Positions 1 through 8,447 are shown, counted from the stretch's first letter. The stretch: 64,000 bases of DNA from Deltaproteobacteria bacterium (GCA_015075075.1 JABTVA010000015.1:1-64000), one strand, 5' to 3'. The notes: generated by a model not told the origin, from the letters alone. A program made the numbers and translations.

Positions 1-279
1 CTTTTAAAATACCACATGGTAATAGCGGCGGGTTTGGGGCGGCGGGCGGCGGAAAGGTGGGGCCCGCGCCTCATCGACCTTGATATAATCTTCTACGGCT
101 CGAGGGTGGTAAGGGACGAGCGTATCGAGGTGCCGCACCCGCACGCGAAAGAGCGCGCATTTGTCATGGTCCCCCTCTCGGAGATCGCGCCCGGGTTCAT
201 CGACCCTCTTTCAGGGGCTTCTGTCTCCGAGTTGGCGGCAAGGCTCGGGAAAGAGGGGTTAAGGAGACTGGAAGGTTGA
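1..279 (+). CDS. folK: FolK, hydroxymethyldihydropterin pyrophosphokinase (3' part)
   Basis: C-terminal part of the folate-pathway enzyme that transfers pyrophosphate from ATP to 6-hydroxymethyl-7,8-dihydropterin. The frame is open to the left window edge, so the real start lies outside; the ATG at 16 is internal. The diagnostic segment RWGPRLIDLDIIFYG carries the conserved R(W)GPRxIDLDI signature with metal-binding aspartates, followed by VPHPHAKERAFVMVPLSEIAP, which is typical of the FolK C-terminus. The stop overlaps the TTG start of the next gene, which suggests translational coupling. Confidence 0.9.
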   Translation, partial: LLKYHMVIAAGLGRRAAERWGPRLIDLDIIFYGSRVVRDERIEVPHPHAKERAFVMVPLSEIAPGFIDPLSGASVSELAARLGKEGLRRLEG

Positions 280-548
280 AGAGCGTACTCATATTACTGG
301 CCATATTCTTTATCGTGCTTGCGCTTAAAAAGGCGCTCGAAGCAAAAAGAGCGCGCATGTCCGGAGAGGTCTCGGCACCCCGCGATACCGTGCGGAACGT
401 GCGCGGCGACAGCGAGGAGATGGTGCTGGATACGGTCTGCGGGACATACGTTCCAATAAGCTCGGCTTTGAGGTCTTCCGAAGGCGGCAGGAGCCTTTTT
501 TTCTGTTCCGAGGAGTGCAGGGCGAAGTTCATGGCGGGCCGCCGCTGA
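276..548 (+). CDS. Small membrane-anchored YHS/TRASH-like protein
   Basis: An 89-residue protein starting at a TTG that overlaps the folK stop (TTGA); a purine-rich AAGGAG lies upstream. Residues 3-17 form a hydrophobic anchor. The C-terminal half reads MVLDTVCGTYVPISSAL, then FCSEECRAKF, a pattern of one Cys followed by a CxxxC-like pair seen in YHS/TRASH-type metal-binding domains. Small proteins with the same D-x-x-CGTYVP signature are common next to folK in deltaproteobacteria (general knowledge). The function is unknown; metal sensing or trafficking at the inner membrane is a guess. Confidence 0.75.
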   Translation: MKSVLILLAIFFIVLALKKALEAKRARMSGEVSAPRDTVRNVRGDSEEMVLDTVCGTYVPISSALRSSEGGRSLFFCSEECRAKFMAGRR

Positions 549-598
549 CTGCTCTTTAAAACATGGGGTTTTTACGGGCAAACCCTGAATAAATACAG

Positions 599-627
599 TT
601 GACGCGGGCCCCTCGGCTTGTTATCCT
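599..627 (+). promoter_or_regulatory. Candidate sigma-70 promoter for lsrF-like operon
   Basis: TTGACG at 599-604 and TATCCT at 622-627 are separated by 17 bases, about 100 bases before the aldolase start. This is a single match by eye, so it is tentative. Confidence 0.35.
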
Positions 628-730
628 GATTTTCCGAAATCCTCCTCCGCTCTATCGGGAGAAGCTCTTGTTTTAGAAAGATTTTTGCGGTCCGTTCCGC
701 TGAAAAAAACTTTTTCGGGAGGGTATGCTC

Positions 731-1531
731 ATGGGTTGGGGGAAGAAAAACCGTCTTGCGAAGATAATACGGCCTGAAACCGGAAGGACCGTCATGTTAG
801 CCGTTGACCACGGGTACTTCCTCGGCCCCACGAGCGGCCTCGAAGAGCCGGGAAAGACCGTGGCGCCGCTTGTAAAACACGCTGACTGCCTAATGCTTAC
901 GAGGGGGGTCCTCCGGGCCTGCGTGGACCCGGGCGTGGACGTGCCCATAATGCTCAGGGTGTCCGGCGGCACCAGCATACTCGGCAACCTCGCTGACGAG
1001 GGCACGACGGTCTCGATGAGGGACGCCATCAGGATGAACGCCGCCGGGGTGGCACTTTCGATATTCGTCGGCTCTGAGCTCGAAAGAAAGTCGCTTCTCG
1101 CTCTCGCGGACCTCATAAACGAGGCCGAGGAGTTCGGGATACCGGTGCTCGCCGTGACAGCGGTCGGCAAGGATATGACGAGGGACGCCCGTTACCTGGG
1201 GCTCGCCTGCAGGATAGCCGCCGAGCTGGGCGCCCATATCGTCAAGACCTACTACTGCGAGGACTTCGAGAAGGTAGTAAGGAACTGCCCGGTGCCCATA
1301 GTAATAGCGGGCGGCAAGAAGATACCGGAGAGGGAGGCTATCGACCTCTCCTATAATGCCGTCACGAGGGGCGCCGTGGGCGTGGACATGGGGCGGAACA
1401 TATTCCAGTCCGAGCACCCGGTCGCCATGATAAAGACCGTGAGGGAGATAGTGCACAAGGACTTGAAGCCAGACAAGGCATGGGATCTTTTCAGGACCCT
1501 GGCAGGCGAGAAGGAGAACGCCGCCCGTTGA
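731..1531 (+). CDS. lsrF: LsrF-type class I aldolase/thiolase
   Basis: A TIM-barrel protein of about 266 residues in the DhnA/FbaB class I aldolase family, closest by recall to E. coli LsrF, which thiolyses 3-hydroxy-5-phosphonooxypentane-2,4-dione in AI-2 breakdown. Shared stretches include TVMLAVDHGYFLGPT, VGKDMTRDARY, HIVKTYYCE (the Schiff-base lysine, near residue 172), PVPIVIAGGKK and GVDMGRNIFQS. ATG 731 is preferred over 725 because the GGGAGGG at 717-723 is 7 bases from 731 but only 1 from 725. No lsr transport or kinase genes are visible, so the substrate may differ. The stop overlaps the next gene's TTG start. Confidence 0.85.
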   Translation: MGWGKKNRLAKIIRPETGRTVMLAVDHGYFLGPTSGLEEPGKTVAPLVKHADCLMLTRGVLRACVDPGVDVPIMLRVSGGTSILGNLADEGTTVSMRDAIRMNAAGVALSIFVGSELERKSLLALADLINEAEEFGIPVLAVTAVGKDMTRDARYLGLACRIAAELGAHIVKTYYCEDFEKVVRNCPVPIVIAGGKKIPEREAIDLSYNAVTRGAVGVDMGRNIFQSEHPVAMIKTVREIVHKDLKPDKAWDLFRTLAGEKENAAR

Positions 1532-2550
1532 AGGCAGCCGTATACTACAAAAACAGCGATATAAGGATCGAGGAAAGGCCCGTCCCCTCCATCGGTCCCG
1601 GAGAGGCGCTCGTGAGGATAGAGGCGAGCGGCATCTGCGGAAGCGACGTAATGGAGTGGTACAGGATAAAGAAGGCGCCGCTCGTGCTCGGCCACGAGAT
1701 AGCCGGCACCATTGAAAAGACCGGCCCCGGCGTAAATGGCTTTAAGCCCGGCGACAGGGTGACAGTAGCACACCACGTGCCCTGCAATAAGTGCAGGTAT
1801 TGCCTTGCGGGGAACCACTCGGTTTGCGATACGCTCCGCTCGACCAACTTCGACCCGGGCGGGTTTTGCGAGTTCGTGAGGGTCCCGGCCATAAACCTCG
1901 ACAGGGGCACGTTCATCCTTCCGGACAACGTGAGCTACGAGGACGCCACCTTCATCGAGCCGCTCGGCTGCGTTGTCCGGGCCTTCAGGGTGGCGAGGTT
2001 CTCCCCAGGCATGAGCGTGCTCGTCATCGGGAGCGGCATGTCGGGGCTACTGCACATAAGGCTTGCGCGGGCCCTGGGGGCGGGGAAAATAGCGGCTACC
2101 GACATAAACGATTTCAGGCTCGATGCAGCCGCCCGCTCGGGCGCGGACCTCGCGCTCAACGCGCGCACGGACGTGCCTGCGAAGATAAGGGAGGCCTTCG
2201 GAAGACCAGCCGACCTCGTCATAATATGCGCCGCGAGCGATCCGGCCATAACCCAGGGCCTTAAGAGCGTTGACCGGGGCGGCACCATTATCTTCTTCGC
2301 GCCCAAGGAGCCGGGCGGGACATACCCGCTCCCGCTATTCGACCTCTGGAGGGACAACATCACCATCATTAATTCCTATGCCTCTCCGCCGTACGACACC
2401 CTCGTCGCCCTGGAGCTCATCGCCTCCGGCAGGGTCAGGGTCAACGACCTCATAACGCACAGGCTCGGCCTGGCTGAAGCGCAGGAAGGCTTCAGGATCG
2501 TGGCCGGGGCCGGGGAGTCGATAAAGGTCGTAATAGAGCCGCAGAGGTGA
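1528..2550 (+). CDS. Zinc-dependent MDR alcohol/polyol dehydrogenase
   Basis: A 340-residue medium-chain dehydrogenase of the sorbitol/threonine dehydrogenase type. TTG 1528 overlaps the previous stop (TTGA); an in-frame ATG at 1480 would overlap the aldolase by 50 bases and adds a tail unlike the family. Catalytic zinc ligands appear as GICGSD (Cys37) and GHE (His56-Glu57). The structural zinc site is C-x2-C-x2-C-x7-C at residues 86-100. A Rossmann segment SVLVIGSGMSGLLHIRLA follows. Coupling to the aldolase suggests that the two act on one sugar-like or hydroxy-keto substrate, which cannot be named from sequence. Confidence 0.85.
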   Translation: MKAAVYYKNSDIRIEERPVPSIGPGEALVRIEASGICGSDVMEWYRIKKAPLVLGHEIAGTIEKTGPGVNGFKPGDRVTVAHHVPCNKCRYCLAGNHSVCDTLRSTNFDPGGFCEFVRVPAINLDRGTFILPDNVSYEDATFIEPLGCVVRAFRVARFSPGMSVLVIGSGMSGLLHIRLARALGAGKIAATDINDFRLDAAARSGADLALNARTDVPAKIREAFGRPADLVIICAASDPAITQGLKSVDRGGTIIFFAPKEPGGTYPLPLFDLWRDNITIINSYASPPYDTLVALELIASGRVRVNDLITHRLGLAEAQEGFRIVAGAGESIKVVIEPQR

Positions 2551-2572
2551 CGCGGGTCCAGAGGAGTCTCCT

Positions 2573-3440
2573 TTGAAGAGGTTAGGCCTCATAGTCAAGG
2601 TAAGCAACCCCGAGGCGATAAAGCTCGCCGACAGGGTGGCGGACTGGGCCGTCGAGAGGGGCGGTAAGGTCTTTACGGACGAGGGGCTCGCCCTCATGAT
2701 AAAGAACGCCGTTGCGGTCCCCGTAAAGGACCTCCCCACGAGCGTTGACCTGATGGTCGTACTCGGCGGGGACGGCACCATGCTCCACGCCGCGAGGCTC
2801 ATAGACGGCAGAAAAGTCCCCATCCTCGGCGTGAACATGGGGAGCCTCGGCTTCCTCACGGCCATAACCGACAAGGAGGTCTTCCCTGTCCTCGAAAGGA
2901 TTGAGCGCGAGGACTTCATACTCGAGGAGCGGATGCTCCTTTCGGTCGAGCACGCGAGGGGGGAGAAAGTCCTCTCGACCCACAAGGTCCTGAACGACGC
3001 CGTCATAAAGGGCGAGAGCGCGAGGCTCGTAAGGCTCGAGACGCGCATAAACAGGGAATACGTGAACACCTACAGGGCCGACGGCCTCATCGTGGCCACG
3101 CCTACCGGCTCGACGGCCTACTCCCTCTCTGCCAACGGCCCTATCCTATACCCGACGATACATTCCATAATAGTGGCCCCTATATGCCCCTTTAACCTCC
3201 CGAACAGGCCGGTGGTCATACCTGACTGATGACGGTTGACGTGATGGTGAGCCAGGACAGTCGAACATCGAGCTCATACTGACGGCCAGGTGAACCTCCT
3301 CTGGAGGCGGCGACATGGTCAATAAGGCGCGCGTCGGCGAGAGCGCCCGTCTCGTGAGATACGACGGCAGAGCTACTTCGAGATACCGCGAGAGCTTTCA
3401 TGTGGAGGTCGGCATGGTGAGGGAGCCAACAAGTTGCTAA
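2573..3440 (+). CDS. nadK: NAD kinase, frameshifted at 3' end
   Basis: ATP-NAD kinase, making NADP. Start TTG 2573 follows GAGGAG at 2560-2565. The N-terminal 218 residues are clean: GGDGT at 65-69, NMGSLGFLT at 88-96, the NDA motif near 141, and TPTGSTAYSLSANGP. The frame stops at 3229 just after PNRPVVIPD. The rest of the family C-terminus is still readable in shifting frames from 3230 to 3440: GQVNLL, then EAGDMV-like, then ARLVRYDGR and YFEI, ending SC-stop at 3438-3440. At least three one-base losses are needed, some in short runs such as GGG to GG. Since nadK is normally essential, sequence error is more likely than loss. Confidence 0.85.
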
Positions 3441-3620
3441 AGATTCTTGAGAGAACCTTTTGTAAAGTTTCTCTCAAACTCTCTCTGTGGCCTTGTTTCT
3501 GGAGAGTCCCCCTCGATTTGAGGGGGACTCTCGGGGAAAGAACTAAAAGTCTTTGAGTTAGTCTTGGGGAAACCTTTCTACAGAAAGTTTCCCCCAAGAG
3601 TCTTTTTCAGCAACCTGCTG
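3428..3620 (+). repeat. Repeat family 1, copy A (triple-hairpin intergenic element)
   Basis: Copy of a repeat of about 180 bases also found at 5354-5535 and 61421-61607. It holds three consecutive hairpins: GAGAGAACCTTTT/AAAGTTTCTCTC, then a central GAGAGTCCCCCT/AGGGGGACTCTC, then GGGGAAACCTTTCT/AGAAAGTTTCCCC. A conserved GGGAAAGAACTAAAAGTCTTTGA linker lies between the second and third hairpins. Outer ends (AGTTGCT...AGATTCT and AGAGTCT...AGCAACCT) are also inverted relative to each other. It fills the nadK-recN gap. Confidence 0.9.
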
Positions 3621-3640
3621 AATCCTCACTGGCCCGTTCT

Positions 3641-5359
3641 ATGCTGCTTGAACTGAATATAAGGGACTTCGCCATAATAGAGTCCCTCTCCATCGGGTTC
3701 GGACCGGGCCTCAACATATTCACGGGCTCGACCGGCGCGGGGAAGAGCATCATCATGGACGCGCTCGCCCTTGTGCTCGGCGACAGGGCTTCGGGCGACC
3801 TTATCCGCGAGGGCAGCGTCGAGGCCCAGGTCGAGGCCCTCTTCGACATCTCGGGCGTAAGGGGGAGCGGCCTGGATGATATCCTCATTGAGGCCGGTTT
3901 CCCGGCCTCGGACGAGCTTCTTATCAAGAGGGTGGTCCAGCGGGCCGGAAGGAACAGGATATACATAAACGGGAGCCTCTCGACGCTCGTCACGCTAACG
4001 GAGATAGGGCGTAGGCTCATAGACATATACGGCCAGAGCGAGCACCAGTCCCTCGCGAGGTCCGACGAGCACGTAGAGGTGCTTGATTCGTTCGGCGGCC
4101 TTCTCGAGAAACGCGCACGCATGGCCTCGGCCTACAGGGAAACGGCAGAGGCGAGGCGCGAGCTTGAGAAGCTCGTCGAGGACGCGAAGGGAGGAAGGGA
4201 GAGGAAGGAGTTCCTTTCCTTTCAACTGAACGAGCTGTCGGCAGCGGGATTAAAGCCCGGCGAGGAAGAGGAGCTTAAGGGCCTAAGGGAAAGGCTCCAG
4301 TCGGTAGGGAAACTCAGGGAGGCTACCGGATTCGCCGAGCGGGCCATATACTCGGAATCCGGCTCTGTTACCGAAAGGCTCGGGGCGGTCGCAAGGTCTT
4401 TGAAGGATGTTTCTTCGCTCGACGAGAGGCTCAAGGAGGCTGCTGCGAGGGTGGAGGCGAGCCTCATCGAGCTTGAGGACGCGGGCGCCTTTTTCCGGGA
4501 TTACGCCTCCTCGATAGAGGCAGACCCCGATGCACTGGAGGCGGCCTCCGAAAGGCTCGACCTCATCGGCAGGCTCAAGAAGAAATACGGCGGAAGCGTC
4601 GGGGAGATGCTCCTTAAAAAGGAAGCCCTGGAAAAGGAGCTCGGGCTTCTTGAGAATACGGACTTGAGGCAGGCGGAGCTCGAATCCAGGTTCAATGCCG
4701 CGCATTCAAGGGCCGCGGAGATAGCCGGCGAGCTTAGCGCCGGGAGGCTTGCAGCAGCAAAGGGGCTCAAGGCCAGGATAGAGGAAGAGCTTACGAACCT
4801 CGGCATGAAAGGCGCCCTCTTCGAGGTCCTTGTAGAAGAGGACAGGGGGCACGACGGCGGCCCGAGGCTTACGGAAAAGGGCTCTGACAAGGTGAGCTTC
4901 CACATAGCCGCCAACAAGGGCGAGGGCCTTAAGCCACTCGCAAAAGTGGCTTCCGGAGGCGAGCTTTCGAGGATAATGCTCGCCATAAAGAGCGTAATAT
5001 CCTCGGGCAGGGTCCCTACAATGGTCTTCGACGAGATAGACACGGGCGTAAGCGGCGGAATGGCCCAGGTCGTGGGGCTTAAGCTCAAAGAGGTGTCCAG
5101 GGCCAACCAGGTGCTTTGCATAACGCACCTTCCGCAGGTCGCTGCCTTCGCCGACAGGCATTTCGCGGTCTCGAAGGAGACAACGGGCGAAAGGACGGTC
5201 ACCAGGGTCAGGGAGGTAACGGGCGACAGCAGGGTGGACGAGATATCCTCCATGCTCGGCGGCCTCAAGGTAACGGAAACAACGAAAAAGCACGCTTTGG
5301 AACTCATACAGGCGGCAGGCAAGCTCGCCAGGTCAGGCAAGGCGCTGAAACAATCTTGA
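3641..5359 (+). CDS. recN: RecN, DNA repair ATPase
   Basis: A 572-residue SMC-like protein for double-strand break repair, the normal family length. Walker A is GSTGAGKS at 29-36. The long charged middle is the coiled coil. The C-terminal ABC signature is VASGGELSRIMLAIK, followed by Walker B TMVFDEIDTGVSGG and the THLPQVAAFADRH switch. Start is ATG 3641. The stop TGA lies inside the first bases of a family 1 repeat (TTGAGAGAACC), so the repeat abuts the reading frame. Family 1 repeats flank this gene on both sides. Confidence 0.96.
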   Translation: MLLELNIRDFAIIESLSIGFGPGLNIFTGSTGAGKSIIMDALALVLGDRASGDLIREGSVEAQVEALFDISGVRGSGLDDILIEAGFPASDELLIKRVVQRAGRNRIYINGSLSTLVTLTEIGRRLIDIYGQSEHQSLARSDEHVEVLDSFGGLLEKRARMASAYRETAEARRELEKLVEDAKGGRERKEFLSFQLNELSAAGLKPGEEEELKGLRERLQSVGKLREATGFAERAIYSESGSVTERLGAVARSLKDVSSLDERLKEAAARVEASLIELEDAGAFFRDYASSIEADPDALEAASERLDLIGRLKKKYGGSVGEMLLKKEALEKELGLLENTDLRQAELESRFNAAHSRAAEIAGELSAGRLAAAKGLKARIEEELTNLGMKGALFEVLVEEDRGHDGGPRLTEKGSDKVSFHIAANKGEGLKPLAKVASGGELSRIMLAIKSVISSGRVPTMVFDEIDTGVSGGMAQVVGLKLKEVSRANQVLCITHLPQVAAFADRHFAVSKETTGERTVTRVREVTGDSRVDEISSMLGGLKVTETTKKHALELIQAAGKLARSGKALKQS

Positions 5360-5535
5360 GAGAACCTTTTTGTAAAAAGTTTCTCTCAAACTCTCTCCAA
5401 AAATTTTTAGTTCCCCGGAGAGTCCCCCCTCAAATCGAGGGGGGACTCTCCGGGGAAAGAACTAAAAGTCTTTGAAGGGGGTCTGGGGGAAACCTTTCTA
5501 CAGAAAGTTTCCCCCGGAAGGTTTTTCAGTCCCTT
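5354..5535 (+). repeat. Repeat family 1, copy B
   Basis: The best-preserved copy of the triple-hairpin element. Hairpin 1 is GAGAGAACCTTTTTG/AAAAAGTTTCTCTC. Hairpin 2 is GGAGAGTCCCCCCTC/GAGGGGGGACTCTCC, with paired strands nearly perfect over about 15 bases. Hairpin 3 is GGGGGAAACCTTTCT/AGAAAGTTTCCCCC. It begins exactly at the recN stop codon and ends shortly before the ribosome-binding site of the acetyltransferase gene. Confidence 0.92.
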
Positions 5536-5575
5536 GCCGGGCGCGCCGGGCCGTCCAGGAGGAAAAAAGGTAGAA

Positions 5576-6067
5576 TTGGTAAGGAAGGCGCTTCTTTCGG
5601 ACGTAGAGAGCATACACCAGATAGTCGAGGCGTTTGCCAAGCGGGGCATAATGCTCCACAGGTCCGCTTCGGACATCTGCGCGACGCTGAGGGACTTTTT
5701 CGTATACGAGGAGGACGGGAAGATACTCGGGACCTGCGCCCTGCATATAGCTTCGCCGGAGATGGGCGAGGTAAGGTCCCTTGCCGTAAGGAGCGGGCAC
5801 ACCGGCAGGGGCATCGGGACCAAGCTCGTTACCGCCTGCCTTGAAGAGGCCGTTGAGCTGGGATTAAGGAGGGTGTTCGCGCTCACCTACAAGCCGGGGT
5901 TCTTCAAGAAGCTCAGGTTCAAGTGCATAAGCAAGGAGGTCCTGCCGCACAAGATCTGGGGCGACTGCATAAAATGCGTGAAGTTCCCGAACTGCGACGA
6001 AATAGCCGTCATAATCGAGCTCGCGGAAGGGCCGCGGGAAAGGGGGCAGAGTGAAGGGATTTCTTGA
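5576..6067 (+). CDS. ArgA-like GNAT N-acetyltransferase
   Basis: A 163-residue stand-alone GNAT protein resembling short N-acetylglutamate synthases, first step of arginine synthesis. Start TTG 5576 follows AGGAGG at 5558-5563; the longer frame from 5534 runs back into the repeat. The acetyl-CoA loop is RSGHTGRGIGTKL. The segment YKPGFFKKLRFKCISKEVLPHKIWGDC with conserved cysteines is typical of this subgroup. The window also encodes ArgJ, so the two may overlap in function. Substrate is inferred from family resemblance only. It overlaps the next gene by 17 bases. Confidence 0.78.
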   Translation: MVRKALLSDVESIHQIVEAFAKRGIMLHRSASDICATLRDFFVYEEDGKILGTCALHIASPEMGEVRSLAVRSGHTGRGIGTKLVTACLEEAVELGLRRVFALTYKPGFFKKLRFKCISKEVLPHKIWGDCIKCVKFPNCDEIAVIIELAEGPRERGQSEGIS

Positions 6068-7412
6068 TGATGCCGGCGCGCAAGAGACGATAGGCAGGCT
6101 TAAAAAGCTCCTGAAGGGCAGGGCGGACTCTTACGAGATTTATTTCCAGTTCCAGAAGGGCCTGGGTGTCGAGGCCAAGGACGGCGCGGTGGACGCGTTG
6201 AAGGCCCGGTCGAGCAGAGGCGTGGGCTTGCGTACCATATCCGGGAAGAGGCTCGGCTTCGCATTTACGAGCGTACTATCAGAGGGCGCGCTATCGGAGC
6301 TGGTCGAGAGCGCTATTTCAGGCAGCAGGGAGGCTTCCGAGGACGAGTATCTAAAGCTCCCTTTGCCGCAGCAGGGCCTTTCAGAGGAAGACCTGGGGTT
6401 ATTCGACGGCTCGTTCGGGACGAGGCCCGAAGAGGAGCTCATAAAGGCGGCGGTGGATATAGAGGAGGCGGCCCTCTCATTCGACCAGAGGGTGAAGCGG
6501 GTGAGGAAGGCCTCCTTTTCAGAGTCCCTCGGCGCGGGAAGGCTCGTCAACTCGAACGGGGTGGACATCGTCCACGCCGCCACATATTATAGCGGGAGCG
6601 TTACGGCAGTCGCCGAGGGCGACGGCGAGGCCCAGATGGGCTGGGAGATGGGGACCGGCCACAAGGGGGCTGACGTGGACAGCCGGAGTATCGGCAGCAA
6701 GGCAGCGGAGAACGCCGTCAAGCGCCTCGGGGCAAGGACCATAAAGACCACGAGGTGCGGCGCGATTATCGAGAACACCGTCGCCTGCGAGCTCCTCGAA
6801 GCGCTTGCCGGGTCGTTCCTCGGCGACGGCGTTCTGAAGGGGAAATCCATGCTCATCGGGAAAAAGGGGAAGAAGGTGGCGTCTGGCGCGCTCAATATAT
6901 GGGACGACGGGGTCTTGAGGGGCGGCTGGGCCACCTCCGCCTTTGACGCCGAGGGCACTGCATCGAGGAAGACCGCGCTCGTCCTCGAAGGCGTTTGCCG
7001 GGGCTTTCTCTACGACGCCTACTGGGCCGGAAGGGCGGGCGCCGCATCGACGGGGAACGCCGTGAGGGGCGGGTACAAGTCAACGCCCGGCATAGGCATA
7101 ACGAACCTCTATATCGAAAAAGGCGGAAGGGGGTTCGAGACTCTCCTTAAGGAGCTCGGAAGCGGGCTTTTCATAACCGAGCTCCTGGGTGTGCATACAA
7201 TCAACGCCGTAAGCGGGGACTTTTCGCTCGGGGCCGCCGGCTTCCGGGTGGAGAACGGGGAGGTCGCCTATCCTGTGAGGGGGATGGCCGTCTCCGGCAA
7301 CCTGCTTGGGCTTTTCTCGAGCGTGGCCGAGTGCGCCTCGGACCTGAGGTTCATAGGGTCTATCGGCGCTCCCAGCCTGCTGGTCGAAGAAATCGAGGCG
7401 AGCGGAACATGA
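6051..7412 (+). CDS. pmbA: PmbA/TldD-family metalloprotease
   Basis: A 453-residue PmbA/TldD-family protein. In E. coli the TldD/TldE pair processes microcin B17 and degrades CcdA. Family stretches include GLGVEAKDGAVDALKARSS, GVGLRTISGKRLGFAFTS near the N-terminus, LLGVHTINAVSGDFSLGAAG near the C-terminus, and YPVRGMAVSGNLLGLF. Start is GTG 6051, which overlaps the acetyltransferase. No HExxH partner (TldD) is seen next to it, so it fits the PmbA/TldE-like role better than the catalytic TldD; the partner may be elsewhere. Confidence 0.85.
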   Translation: MKGFLDDAGAQETIGRLKKLLKGRADSYEIYFQFQKGLGVEAKDGAVDALKARSSRGVGLRTISGKRLGFAFTSVLSEGALSELVESAISGSREASEDEYLKLPLPQQGLSEEDLGLFDGSFGTRPEEELIKAAVDIEEAALSFDQRVKRVRKASFSESLGAGRLVNSNGVDIVHAATYYSGSVTAVAEGDGEAQMGWEMGTGHKGADVDSRSIGSKAAENAVKRLGARTIKTTRCGAIIENTVACELLEALAGSFLGDGVLKGKSMLIGKKGKKVASGALNIWDDGVLRGGWATSAFDAEGTASRKTALVLEGVCRGFLYDAYWAGRAGAASTGNAVRGGYKSTPGIGITNLYIEKGGRGFETLLKELGSGLFITELLGVHTINAVSGDFSLGAAGFRVENGEVAYPVRGMAVSGNLLGLFSSVAECASDLRFIGSIGAPSLLVEEIEASGT

Positions 7413-8086
7413 CTGACGTAAAGGAAGACGCAAGGAAGGTGAAGGAAGTCCTGGCCCTGAACCCGCTTTTCAAGGGCCTCGAGGACTTCTACATAACCGA
7501 CCTCATCCCGAGGGCGGAGCTTAGGTCCTGGCCCGGCGGCATCCAGGTGATCACGGAAGGCGACGAGGGCGACGCCGTATACTTCATCATCTCCGGGAAG
7601 GTGAAGGTGACGCTCTACGGCGAGGAAGGGCGCGAGATAGTGCTCGCTGTCCTGAAGAACGGCGATATGTTCGGCGAGATGTCGATAATGGACGACAAGC
7701 CCAGGTCCGCGAACGTCGAGGCCGTTACCGACCTCTCCTGCCTGGTCATAAGCAAGTCCGCGTTCCTGGAGTACCTCTCCAGGCACCACAAGGTATACGT
7801 GAGGCTCTTCGCGTACCTGACAGGCAGGCTCAGGGAGGCGACGAGGAAGATAGGCGGGCTCGCGCTCCTGGACGTCTGCGGAAGGATCGCGCACACGCTC
7901 ATAGGCATGGCGAACGCCGAAGGCTCCGGCGAAAAGGTCATAGCCATAGAAAGGCCCACCCACGAGGAGCTCGCCGCCATGATCGGCTCTTCGAGGGAGG
8001 TCGTGAGCAGGGCCCTCAAGAAGATGACCCAGGAGGGCTATATAAAGATAGAAAAAGGCAGGATACTCCTCTACCTATCCGAGTGA
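7409..8086 (+). CDS. Crp/Fnr-family transcriptional regulator
   Basis: A 225-residue regulator with an N-terminal cyclic-nucleotide-binding-type beta-roll (about residues 15-130; GDEGDAVYFIISGKVKV, GDMFGEMSIMDDKPRSANVEA) and a C-terminal Crp winged helix (about 150-225; THEELAAMIGSSREVVSRALKKM). No N-terminal cysteine cluster is seen, so it is not an oxygen-sensing FNR. The ATG at 7409 overlaps the preceding stop (ATGA); the frame extends upstream to 7331 but that part overlaps pmbA. The ligand is unknown. The stop codon sits inside a perfect 14-base palindrome at 8083-8096. Confidence 0.88.
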   Translation: MTDVKEDARKVKEVLALNPLFKGLEDFYITDLIPRAELRSWPGGIQVITEGDEGDAVYFIISGKVKVTLYGEEGREIVLAVLKNGDMFGEMSIMDDKPRSANVEAVTDLSCLVISKSAFLEYLSRHHKVYVRLFAYLTGRLREATRKIGGLALLDVCGRIAHTLIGMANAEGSGEKVIAIERPTHEELAAMIGSSREVVSRALKKMTQEGYIKIEKGRILLYLSE

Positions 8087-8447
8087 CCCGGGTCACTGCC
8101 CGGGGTCGCCCGCCTGAAGTATACTCGTCCCGTGCTTGCGGCCAGCCAGCCGGCTAAATAGCTTGACACGGGAGGCATGGGTATGCTAATGATTCTCCAC
8201 TCGAAAAAGCACCCGCTATACCGGAATCCCCTGAACCAGTACCTTTTTTTCAAGTTTTTCCCTTGCGCGCCGATAAGAATGGGCGGCTAAAAACACCGAG
8301 ACCCTTCCCCGGTCGATAAGACCCGGCTGAAGGCTCACCATGAGCGGCAGGCGTCCTTGGGCCGCGGCAATCATGCAATACGGCTTCAAGCCCGGCTCTC
8401 CGGAAACCCCGGGCAGAGCGAAAAATCCTGGAAGGGAGGACCTCACG
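8087..8447. other. Gap between Crp/Fnr regulator and M23 peptidase
   Basis: No convincing gene on either strand; the open frames here lack family features. It holds the second half of the palindrome GTGACCCGGGTCAC (8083-8096). A weak promoter-like pair lies at TTGACA 8163-8168 and TAATGA 8187-8192, 18 bases apart, upstream of the peptidase gene. The peptidase ribosome-binding site GGGAGGA is at 8434-8440. Confidence 0.5.

Noticed and set aside
5354..5535. Family 1 repeat as a CRISPR array, tRNA cluster or riboswitch
   Set aside because: Not tandem, no spacers, no tRNA arms, and it lies downstream of genes as often as upstream; it matches no riboswitch I recognise.
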